Source: Marinicauda algicola (GTDB lineage Bacteria > Pseudomonadota > Alphaproteobacteria > Caulobacterales > Maricaulaceae). From it: 64,000 nucleotides of DNA. Under the pieces are notes generated by a model. The model saw nothing but the letters and a program-made list of their open reading frames with translations. It searched no databases and was not told the origin of the DNA. How positions within the stretch are numbered: the first letter of the stretch is position 1; each line of letters begins with the position of its first letter. The stretch spans positions 2,791,501 through 2,855,500 of the forward strand of contig NZ_CP071057.1 of NCBI RefSeq assembly GCF_017161425.1, in the 5' to 3' direction. Of this stretch, positions 38,082-45,419 are shown piece by piece. The translations under genes and the position numbers were made by a program.

Positions 38082-39353
38082 ATGCCCAAGGTGCGCGCCT
38101 ATGGCGCGGACGCCACCCTCAAGGCGTGCCGGGAGGCAAGCTACGGGGTCGCGCCACTCACCGGCTATCAAAGCCTCGATTTCAAATCGACCGATCTCTC
38201 CTCGGCCCAGCCGCTCGGGGATGACCCGCTGCTCGGACGCGGTCGCAACGCGCAGGATCCCTATCGCGGCCTCATCACCGACGAGGGCCAGCTCGACATT
38301 CCGCTCGACCTTCGTGGAACGGGCTTCTGGCTGACGGGCCTGTTCGGAGACCCGGTGACCACGCCCGCGAGCGCCAGCGGCTCGATCGTCTTCGCCGTCA
38401 ATCCCACGGCGGGCGACACGATCACCTTGAACGGTACGGTCTGGACGTTCGTCTCGGGCCCGGCCTCGGGCAACGAGACGGAGATCCAGGCGACGGTGAC
38501 GCAGACCGTCGATCAGCTGGTCGCCGACCTCAACGGCTCGGGCGATGCCGAGGTCTCGAAGTGCACCTATTCGCGGCCCGCGAGCACCCAGACGCTGGTC
38601 ATCGAGTTCGACACCGCGGGCCCGTCGGGCAACGCCTTCACGCTCGCCGCATCGGCGGCGACGACATCGGGCCCGGCTCTGACCGGCGGCGGCTACGCCC
38701 ATGTCTGGGAGAGCGGCGCCGACGACATCCCGAGCTACACGATCGAGATCGGCCACCCGAAGCTGGTGACCCCGGTCTTCTTCCGCCACCTCGGCACGGT
38801 GATGGAGAGCCTCAACTTCGAGATGGGCCAGGAAGGTCCGGCGAACGCCCGCCTGCAGCTCGTGGCGCAGGGCGAAGAGAAATTCGCCGCCACGATCGAT
38901 GCGAGCCCGGATGCCTACTCGCTGCGCCGGTTCAGCCAGGGACGCGGCTTCATCCGGCGTGGCGGGTCGGCGCTCGCCGGCGTCACCGGCGGCAGCCTTA
39001 CCTTCTCGAACAATCTGGAGCGGGTGCGGGTGATCCGCGAGGACGGCAAGATCGAGGCGGCCGATCCCACCTTCGCGTCCGCCGAGGGCTCGATGTCGGT
39101 GCGCTTCGACGGCGCCACGCTCGTGGCTGAGGCCGCCAATGGCGATCCTGTCGCTCTGGAATACGGCTTCACCTTCCCGGAAGGCTATGCGCTCCGCTTC
39201 GAGCTGCCGCGGGTCTTCCTGCCCAAGCCCAAATACGCCGTCTCCGGCCCCGGCGGGGTGGAGGCGAGCTTCGACTGGCGCGCCGCCTTCGACGACAGCG
39301 AAGGCACGATGCTGCGCGCCCATCTCCTGAACGACGTCACCAGCTACACGTGA
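38082..39353 (+). CDS. Major tail tube protein (gpV-like) with inserted domain
   Basis: 423 residues. The tube fold is split: residues about 1-98 and 210-423 hold the tube parts (SLDFKSTDLSSAQPLGDDPL, YTIEIGHPKLVTPVFFRHLG, RFSQGRGFIRRGGSALAGVT). Between them, about 100-210, lies a separate beta domain, GDTITLNGTVWTFVSGPASG to NAFTLAASAATTSG, of a kind repeated in other virion proteins. The inserted domain probably projects from the tail surface and may bind sugars or cells. It makes the protein much longer than most tube proteins. GGAG lies before the ATG. Confidence 0.8.
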   Translation: MPKVRAYGADATLKACREASYGVAPLTGYQSLDFKSTDLSSAQPLGDDPLLGRGRNAQDPYRGLITDEGQLDIPLDLRGTGFWLTGLFGDPVTTPASASGSIVFAVNPTAGDTITLNGTVWTFVSGPASGNETEIQATVTQTVDQLVADLNGSGDAEVSKCTYSRPASTQTLVIEFDTAGPSGNAFTLAASAATTSGPALTGGGYAHVWESGADDIPSYTIEIGHPKLVTPVFFRHLGTVMESLNFEMGQEGPANARLQLVAQGEEKFAATIDASPDAYSLRRFSQGRGFIRRGGSALAGVTGGSLTFSNNLERVRVIREDGKIEAADPTFASAEGSMSVRFDGATLVAEAANGDPVALEYGFTFPEGYALRFELPRVFLPKPKYAVSGPGGVEASFDWRAAFDDSEGTMLRAHLLNDVTSYT

Positions 39354-39364
39354 GGACACAACCC

Positions 39365-39802
39365 ATGATCCGCCTCGATCTCTCCCGCGAGCCGCGCTGG
39401 CTCGATCTCGGCCACGGCGTGCGCCTGCGCGTGGGGCCACTGACCACCGCACTCATGGCGGCCGCGCGCAGCGATCCGACCGTAACGAGTCTGCCGGAGG
39501 GGGCGTCGAACGAGACCATCGCCGTCGCCATGGCCAAGGCGCTGGCGCGGCTCGTGGTCGAGGACTGGGAGGGCGTCGGCGACGCCGAGGGCAACCCCGT
39601 GCCGGTCACGCCGGAGGGGATCGATGCGCTGCTCGACATCCTGCCGCTCTTCGAGGCCTTCCAGCTGCGCTACGTCTCGAAGGGCCTGCTCCTGGAAGCG
39701 GAAAAAAACGCCTCCGCGCCCTCGCCGAGTGGCACTTCAGCGGGGGCGACCAGTACTGCCGATCCTGCCGGGGCGTCTGCAGCGAGTGCCCAGCCGTCCT
39801 GA
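39365..39802 (+). CDS. Tail assembly chaperone (gpG-like, zero-frame product)
   Basis: 145 residues (MIRLDLSREPRWLDLGHGVR, TALMAAARSDPTV, EAFQLRYVSKGLLLEAEKN), ending in a Ser/Ala/Thr/Pro-rich tail read past the slippery site. In lambda, gpG and its frameshifted form gpGT load the tape measure with tube subunits and are absent from the virion. The position between tube and tape measure fits. A short frame extension upstream to 39350 lacks a better ribosome site. Confidence 0.75.
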   Translation: MIRLDLSREPRWLDLGHGVRLRVGPLTTALMAAARSDPTVTSLPEGASNETIAVAMAKALARLVVEDWEGVGDAEGNPVPVTPEGIDALLDILPLFEAFQLRYVSKGLLLEAEKNASAPSPSGTSAGATSTADPAGASAASAQPS

Positions 39803-40044
39803 ACCGGCCCATCACGGTTGAGGGCTGGCAGGTCTGGGATCTGGCTCTGCGGCTCACGGGCCAGCTGCGCGTCATCCCCGGCGCAATCCTCGGGCTCGAC
39901 ATGACCGCAGCGCTCGCGGTGGCCGAGGCTTTGGGGATCAACCCATTGGTCTGTGCGGAGCTCCTCCCCGAGATCGAGGGAACGATGGTGCGCGGCCTCA
40001 ACGCCCAGATCAGAGCTGAACAGCAAGAGGCGGGGAGCGCGTGA
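39365..40044 (+). CDS. Tail assembly chaperone, -1 frameshift product (gpGT-like)
   Basis: If ribosomes slip back one base at 39703-39709, reading continues from CGC at 39709 to a TGA at 40042-40044. This gives 226 residues: the first 115 of the short form plus RLRALAEWHFSGGDQYCRSC and so on to NAQIRAEQQEAGSA. The -1 frame is open for 111 codons, has no start codon or ribosome site of its own near its beginning, and fills the otherwise unexplained 260 bases before the tape measure. It contains C-x2-C and C-x2-C pairs, so a zinc site is possible. Confidence 0.75.
39703..39709 (+). promoter_or_regulatory. Slippery heptamer A AAA AAC for -1 frameshifting
   Basis: Within a run of seven A (39702-39708), the codons GAA AAA AAC of the zero frame form the heptamer A AAA AAC, a canonical X XXY YYZ site. 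It is placed where tail-chaperone genes of siphoviruses shift frame. Confidence 0.75.
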
Positions 40045-40062
40045 GCACAACAGGGAACGATA

Positions 40063-42546
40063 ATGGCTGAGAAGCGCGTCTCCGTGCGCCTTGCCGTCGT
40101 CGGCGGCCGTGAGGTGCGCGCCGAGCTGCAGGGCATCGGCGAGACGGGCGAGAGCAGCATGCGGCGCCTGTCGCGCGAGATGGATGCCGCGAACAGCCGC
40201 GTCGCCGCCTTCTATCGCCGGCTGCAGATCGCCGCTGCCGCTGCCGCGGCCGCGTTCGCCGCCACCGCTGCGGCGATGATCCGCTCGGGTCTCCAGGTCA
40301 TCGATGCCCAGGCCAAGCTCGCCGCCTCGCTCGGCACCACGGTCGAAAGCATCCAGGTCCTGGAGCGCGCCGGTGACCTCGCCGGCGTCTCCATGGGCGA
40401 GATCGAGCAGGCGACGATCCAGCTGACCCGGCGTCTCAGCCAGGCAGCAGCGGGAACCGGGCCGGCGGTCGAGGCGCTGCAGCGCCTGCGGCTCACGGCC
40501 GAGGAACTGCAGCGGCTGCCTCTCGATCAGCGCATCGCCGCGATCCAGGACGCTCTGGCGCTTTACGTGCCTGAAGCCGAGCGTGCGGCGGTCGCCTCCA
40601 AGCTCTTCGGCGACCGGGCCGCGCTCACCTTCTCGCGCATCGACACGGCGACGCTCCGGACGGCGACGCAGGACGTGCGGGACTTCGGGGTCGTCGTGTC
40701 GCAGCAGGACGCGGCCCAGATCGAGCGTACCAACGACGCGCTGTCGCGGCTCGGGCTGATCTGGCGCGGGATCTCCAACCAGCTGGCCGTGGCGGCCGCG
40801 CCGGCCCTCGAAGCCGTCGCCGATGCGCTCGCCGCGATGGCGCGCACCACAGGCCCGCTCGGACAGGCAATCAAGCTGCTGTTCGACAATCTAGGGCGGC
40901 TTGCCTCGATCGCCGCCGCCTTCGTCGGGCTGATGGCCGGGCGCTTCGTCGCCAGCATGGTGGTAGCGGCCGTCTCGGTGCGTGGTCTCGCCACCGCGCT
41001 GGTTTTCCTGCGCGGCGCGATCATCCGCACCGGCATCGGTGCGCTGGTGGTGGCGGCGGGCGAGCTGATCTATCAGTTCGGGCGGCTGGTGCAGGCGACC
41101 GGCAGCTTTGGCGCGGCGCTCAATCTGCTGGGCGATGTGGCGCGTGAAGTGTGGGACCGGATCGGCCTGCTCGCCGAGGTTCTCAAGGGTCGGGTCGCCG
41201 CTGCCTGGCTCGGCATCCAGGCGGGCGTGGCGGATGCCTTGCAGGGTGCGCTCGTGGCCGTGGTCGGCTTCGGCAACCGGGCCGTCAACACCTTCCAGGG
41301 CGCCTTCGGCGCCATGGTGGCAATCTGGAGCCGCCTGCCGGCAGCGATCGGCGACTTTGCCATCCGGGCGGCCAATGCGCTGATCGCCGCCGTCGAGTGG
41401 ATGCTGAACGGCGCCACGCGCGGCATCAACGGCCTGGTGCAGGGGATCAGCGCCGCGCTTTCAGCGATCGGCATCGAGACTGAGATCAGGCTCGTTCCGG
41501 ACATCAATCTCGGCCGGATCGAGAACCAGTTCGCGGGCGCGGCCGAGCGCGCGGGGGAAGCGGCACGCGATGCCTTTGCCGCCGCCTTCGAGACCGAGGC
41601 CTTTCGGGTCCCCGATCTCGGACTCACCGAGTTCGCCGACGATGCCCGCCGCGCGGCCGAGAATGCCCGCGCCACAGCGGATGCGCTGAGTGAGCTGGCT
41701 GGCGCGCCGCTCGCCTCCGTCGCAGCGCTTCGCGAAGCGATGACGGGCGCCACGGACGAGATCGACAATGCCGCGACCGCTACCGAGCGCCTCGACACCG
41801 CCTTCGACGCGATCAGCGGGGCTGGCGAGGACGCCGGAGGCGCTACCCGCGGCGCGGGGTCTGCCGGCCGGGCCGCTGCGGCCAGCCGGGAGGCAGGCAA
41901 GGCGATCAAGGATGCAGCGGACCAGGCGGCGACCGGATGGGCGGCGGTCAGGGATGAGCTCGCGCGCTACGCCAGCGAAGCGATGGAGTGGGGCAAGGGC
42001 CTCGGCAATGCGCTGGTCGGCGCCTTCCGCAGCGCCGAGGACGCGATCGCCAAGTTCGTCACCACCGGCAAGCTCGACTTCAAGGCGCTCGCCGATAGCA
42101 TCCTTGCCGACATCACGCGGATCGCCGTGCGCTCGGCGATCCTCGGCCCGCTCGCCAACGCGCTGGCCGGCGGAGGCGGCCTCCTCGGCGGCCTGTTCGG
42201 CAGTGGCGGCGGCATCCTGTCGGGCATCTTCCATGCCGGCGGGATGGTCGGAGCTCCCGCACCCCAGCGCCTCGTCCCGGCCTATGCCTTCGCCGAGGCT
42301 CCCCGCATGCACCGGGGCGGCATGGCGGGGCTCCGTCCGGACGAGGTGCCGGCCATCCTGCAGCGCGGCGAGATGGTCCTCTCTCGCGCCCAGGTCGCCG
42401 CCATGGGCTCGGCCCGCGACACCCGTCCGCCGGTCAGCGTGGTGATGAACATCTCGACGCCGGATGCCAACAGCTTCCGGTACGCCCAGGGCCAGATCGC
42501 GGCCGACGCCGCTCGCGCCATCGAGCGGGCACGGCGCAATCTTTGA
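40063..42546 (+). CDS. Tail tape measure protein (gpH-like)
   Basis: 827 residues, Ala-rich and helical. It has a hydrophobic helix near 44-68, internal membrane-like stretches (about 280-340), and a lambda-H type C-terminal part ending WGKGLGNALVGAFRSAEDAI, AKFVTTGKLDFKALADSILA. The protein sets tail length by spanning the tube and is ejected into the host. By the usual rule of about 1.5 angstroms per residue, the tail would be near 120 nm (inference). It starts 18 bases after the frameshift-product stop. Confidence 0.92.
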   Translation: MAEKRVSVRLAVVGGREVRAELQGIGETGESSMRRLSREMDAANSRVAAFYRRLQIAAAAAAAAFAATAAAMIRSGLQVIDAQAKLAASLGTTVESIQVLERAGDLAGVSMGEIEQATIQLTRRLSQAAAGTGPAVEALQRLRLTAEELQRLPLDQRIAAIQDALALYVPEAERAAVASKLFGDRAALTFSRIDTATLRTATQDVRDFGVVVSQQDAAQIERTNDALSRLGLIWRGISNQLAVAAAPALEAVADALAAMARTTGPLGQAIKLLFDNLGRLASIAAAFVGLMAGRFVASMVVAAVSVRGLATALVFLRGAIIRTGIGALVVAAGELIYQFGRLVQATGSFGAALNLLGDVAREVWDRIGLLAEVLKGRVAAAWLGIQAGVADALQGALVAVVGFGNRAVNTFQGAFGAMVAIWSRLPAAIGDFAIRAANALIAAVEWMLNGATRGINGLVQGISAALSAIGIETEIRLVPDINLGRIENQFAGAAERAGEAARDAFAAAFETEAFRVPDLGLTEFADDARRAAENARATADALSELAGAPLASVAALREAMTGATDEIDNAATATERLDTAFDAISGAGEDAGGATRGAGSAGRAAAASREAGKAIKDAADQAATGWAAVRDELARYASEAMEWGKGLGNALVGAFRSAEDAIAKFVTTGKLDFKALADSILADITRIAVRSAILGPLANALAGGGGLLGGLFGSGGGILSGIFHAGGMVGAPAPQRLVPAYAFAEAPRMHRGGMAGLRPDEVPAILQRGEMVLSRAQVAAMGSARDTRPPVSVVMNISTPDANSFRYAQGQIAADAARAIERARRNL

Positions 42547-42558
42547 CGGGTCGCGAGC

Positions 42559-43161
42559 ATGAGCGGATTTCACGAGGTGCGGTTCCCGCCCGACATCTCC
42601 TACGGCGCCTCGGGCGGCCCGGGCTACTCGACCACGGTGGTCACCACGGTCTCGGGCCACGAGCGGCGCAATGCGAACTGGGCGCAGGCGCGTGGGCGCT
42701 GGAACGTCGCGCACGGCCTCAAGAAGCGCGAGCAGGTGGCGGCCCTGATCGCCTTCTTCCGCGCGCGGAAGGGCCGCGCCTACGGGTTCCGCTTCAAGGA
42801 CTGGACCGACTTCCAGGCCTTCGCGCAGGTCGTCGGGGTCGGCGATGGCACGACCAAGACCTTCCAGCTGGTCAAGCATTATCCCAGCGGCGGCGAGATC
42901 GAGACGCGCGTCATCACCAAGCCCGTCGCCGGCACGGTGAAGGTCTACCGCGACGGCGTCGAGGCGACCTCGGGCTGGACCGTGAACACGGCGACCGGTC
43001 TCGTCACCTTCACCGTCGCCCCCGCCGCCGGCGTGCAGGTGACAGCGGACTTCGAGTTCGACGTGCCGGCGCGCTTCGACAGCGACCAGATGGACATCAC
43101 CATCGAGACCTACCAGCTCGGCAGCTGGGGGCAGATCATCATCCTCGAGATCCGGCCCTAA
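42559..43161 (+). CDS. DUF2460 distal tail protein (GTA-type)
   Basis: 200 residues: FHEVRFPPDISYGASGGPGY, WNVAHGLKKREQVAALIAFF, RFKDWTDFQAFAQVVGVGDG. This is the DUF2460 family seen in gene transfer agents and related phages, where it forms the hub ring under the tail tube. It opens the GTA-like baseplate module that replaces lambda M/L/K/I. Its end overlaps the toxin gene on the other strand by four bases. Confidence 0.9.
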   Translation: MSGFHEVRFPPDISYGASGGPGYSTTVVTTVSGHERRNANWAQARGRWNVAHGLKKREQVAALIAFFRARKGRAYGFRFKDWTDFQAFAQVVGVGDGTTKTFQLVKHYPSGGEIETRVITKPVAGTVKVYRDGVEATSGWTVNTATGLVTFTVAPAAGVQVTADFEFDVPARFDSDQMDITIETYQLGSWGQIIILEIRP

Positions 43162-43577
43162 CTCACCCAGGGATCGATCAGCTTAATCCCTGTTCCCTCG
43201 AAGTGACGGGTGTTGCGTGTGGCGAGCGCGGCTTTGCGCGCGGCGGCGATGCCGGCGATTTGGACGTCGCGAATATCGACCGGACGCCCGGCTTGGCGCT
43301 GGCGGGCGGCGATCGCGGCGGCCGCATCGGCTGCTGCCTGATCGAACGCCAGAACCCGACCGTCGAAGTCTTGGTCGAGAGCGCTGGCGAAAGCCTCTTC
43401 CAGGGCTCTTCGCTTGCGTCCCTTGGCCAGAATCCCGAGGCCGAACCGGATCTCGAAGACGGTGATCGCTGTCGTCCAGATCGATTCCGGCGGCTGCGCG
43501 TCGAGCCACGCGACGACGGCCGGATCAGCCTCACGGCGCATCAGGGCCGAGAGGACGTTGGTGTCGAGCAGGATCAA
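43158..43577 (-). CDS. PIN-domain toxin (VapC/FitB type)
   Basis: 139-residue PIN-domain ribonuclease with the acidic residues Asp5 (MILLDTNVLSALM), Glu in TTAITVFEIRFGLG, Asp in RVLAFDQAAADAAA and Asp in GRPVDIRDVQIAG, typical of FitB/VapC toxins that cut tRNA or other RNA. It overlaps its antitoxin gene by four bases. The pair stands in the middle of the tail operon on the opposite strand, so it is a lysogen-expressed cargo (moron). Confidence 0.88.
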   Translation of the reverse strand: MILLDTNVLSALMRREADPAVVAWLDAQPPESIWTTAITVFEIRFGLGILAKGRKRRALEEAFASALDQDFDGRVLAFDQAAADAAAAIAARQRQAGRPVDIRDVQIAGIAAARKAALATRNTRHFEGTGIKLIDPWVS

Positions 43578-43822
43578 GAACTGAACTCGGCTGGCGTGGC
43601 CTGCTGACCGCGCAGCTCGGGAATATCCTCATCGAGTCCGATTCGAGCGAAACGCGCGCGCAGTCTGGACCCGAGCGGGGGCAGAGGCGCCCCGTCCTCG
43701 CGCACTGCGCTGCGCAGGATGTCGCGCACCTCTTCCTCGGTGCTGCGGCCGTGCCGACGTGCGCGCCGCTGAAGCTTCGCCTTCACATCGTCATCCAGGT
43801 TGCGAACCACCAGTTGCGCCAT
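43574..43822 (-). CDS. Antitoxin, FitA/VapB type ribbon-helix-helix
   Basis: 82 residues: MAQLVVRNLDDDVKAKLQRR, ARRHGRSTEEEVRDILRSAV. This is the FitA-type ribbon-helix-helix, which binds DNA as a dimer. Its C-terminal part (RFARIGLDEDIPELRG) would wrap the toxin. GGAGAC precedes the ATG at 43822; a longer frame from 43846 would run through the palindrome, so I prefer the shorter form. It probably represses its own promoter at 43839-43852. Confidence 0.85.
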   Translation of the reverse strand: MAQLVVRNLDDDVKAKLQRRARRHGRSTEEEVRDILRSAVREDGAPLPPLGSRLRARFARIGLDEDIPELRGQQATPAEFSS

Positions 43823-43838
43823 CGGGGTCTCCATGACT

Positions 43839-43852
43839 GATATCATGATATC
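43839..43852. promoter_or_regulatory. Perfect 14-bp palindrome, toxin-antitoxin operator
   Basis: GATATCATGATATC is its own complement and lies 17 bases upstream of the antitoxin start in the AT-rich gap. It is composed of repeated GATATC halves, a form expected for a ribbon-helix-helix operator. It also lies just before the DUF2163 gene. Confidence 0.65.
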
Positions 43853-43906
43853 GCATTTGGCTGGTGTTTTTCAAGCCCCAGCCGCCCCAGAGTCGGAAGC
43901 TCGTCC

Positions 43907-44968
43907 ATGAAGTCCGTCTCCGCAGCGCTCGCGGCCCATCTCGCTGGGCCGGTGACCACGCTTGCCACCTGCTGGCGAATCACGCGGGTGGACGGCCAGG
44001 AGTTCTTCTTCACCGACCATGACCGCGACCTCGTCTTCGAGGGCCACGTCTACAAGGCGCGCTCCGGCTACTCGCGCACGGCGATCGCCAATGACGCAAG
44101 CCTCAGCGTCGACAACCTCGATGTCGAGGGTGTGTTCGATAGCGAGGCGATCAGCGAGAAGGAGCTGCGCGCCGGGCTCTTCGATCAGGCTGAGGTGCGC
44201 ATCTTTCTCGTCAACTGGGCCGACCCGTCGATGGGTGCGCTTCGCATGCGCCGCGGCTGGTTCGGCGAGGTGGTGCTGACCGAGCAGGGGGTCTTCCGCA
44301 CCGAGCTCAGGGGCATGACCCAGGCGCTCTCCCAGCGCATCGGCGAGCTTTACAGCCCGGAATGCCGCGCCGACCTCGGCGACCATCGCTGCAAGGTGCC
44401 GATTCATCCGCCGGTGGTCGCACGCGAGACGGCCTATGCGCTGGGCGACCATGTGCGCGTCGCAACCGGGTCGGGCAGCGGCTCGGAGGTCTACGAGGAC
44501 CGCATCTATGCTTGCGTCGTCGCCGGCACGACCGCGCCAGATCAGCCCGCCTACGACACGACCGTCGGCCAGCAGACCGCGGATGGCAGCGCCGTCTTCG
44601 AGGCGATGGAGGCCTGGAGCCGTGCGGGTGCCGTTATGAGTGTCGTCGATCGCGCGATCTTCACCGCTTCGATCGACGAGCCGCGTGCGGTCGACGGCTG
44701 GTTCGCGGGCGGCGTGCTCACCTGGGAGAGTGGCGCCAACGCCGGCCGTTCGATCGAGGTAAAGGGCTGGACGCAGGCGACGGGCCAGATCGAGCTCTTC
44801 CTGCCCATGGGCTACGTGATCGAGATCGGTGATCTCTTCCGCATCCACCCGGGCTGCGACAAGCGCCTCGACACCTGCATCGCCCGCTTCGCCAACGTCC
44901 TCAACTTCCGCGGCGAGCCCTACGTGCCGGGGCAGGACGCCATGATGAGCTATCCCGATGCTCGCTGA
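43907..44968 (+). CDS. DUF2163 baseplate hub protein (GTA-type)
   Basis: 353 residues. The start LAGPVTTLATCWRITRVDGQ, FFFTDHDRDLVFEGHVY and AEVRIFLVNWADPSMGALRM are characteristic of DUF2163. A conserved C-terminal Cys-rich part follows (YSPECRADLGDHRCKV ... HPGCDKRLDTCIARFANVLN FRG). In gene transfer agents this protein is part of the baseplate hub; the Cys set can hold an iron-sulfur cluster. It overlaps the NlpC/P60 gene by 11 bases. Confidence 0.9.
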   Translation: MKSVSAALAAHLAGPVTTLATCWRITRVDGQEFFFTDHDRDLVFEGHVYKARSGYSRTAIANDASLSVDNLDVEGVFDSEAISEKELRAGLFDQAEVRIFLVNWADPSMGALRMRRGWFGEVVLTEQGVFRTELRGMTQALSQRIGELYSPECRADLGDHRCKVPIHPPVVARETAYALGDHVRVATGSGSGSEVYEDRIYACVVAGTTAPDQPAYDTTVGQQTADGSAVFEAMEAWSRAGAVMSVVDRAIFTASIDEPRAVDGWFAGGVLTWESGANAGRSIEVKGWTQATGQIELFLPMGYVIEIGDLFRIHPGCDKRLDTCIARFANVLNFRGEPYVPGQDAMMSYPDAR

Positions 44969-45416
44969 GATCGTCACGTCTGACCGCATCGTCGCGGAGG
45001 CGCGGAGCTGGCTCGGCGTGCCCTGGCGGCACCAGGGGCGGAGCCGCGCCGGCATCGACTGCGTCGGCCTCGTGGTGCAGGTCGCACGCGCCCTCGAGCT
45101 CTCGGATTACGACCACACCGCCTATGGCCGCCGCGCACAGGGTCAGGGCTTCGTCGAGCACTTCCGCGCCAACATGGACGGCATCGCCATTTCCGCTGCG
45201 CAGCCGGGCGACGTGCTCGTCTTCGCCGACCAGGCCTATCCCTGCCATTGCGGCTTCCTGAGTGAGCGGCTGGACCATCCGCATCTCATCCACGCCCATG
45301 CGCTCCGCCGCAAGGTGATCGAGGAGCCCTACGCCAGCGAGTGGCTCGCCAAGATCAAGTTCGCCTTCCGCTTCCGCAAGCATGCCCCGGGCTCCGATCC
45401 GGGGCCCGTCATCTGA
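44958..45416 (+). CDS. NlpC/P60 tail-tip peptidoglycan hydrolase
   Basis: 152 residues with catalytic Cys35 in AGIDCVGLV, His97 in PCHCGFLS and a further His in HLIHAHALRRK. Enzymes of this type at this place cut peptide bonds in the cell wall during DNA entry, as in GTA gp14 and lambda gpK. The start lies 11 bases inside the DUF2163 gene and the end is three bases before the J-like gene. Confidence 0.88.
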   Translation: MLAEIVTSDRIVAEARSWLGVPWRHQGRSRAGIDCVGLVVQVARALELSDYDHTAYGRRAQGQGFVEHFRANMDGIAISAAQPGDVLVFADQAYPCHCGFLSERLDHPHLIHAHALRRKVIEEPYASEWLAKIKFAFRFRKHAPGSDPGPVI

Positions 45417-45419
45417 TCC

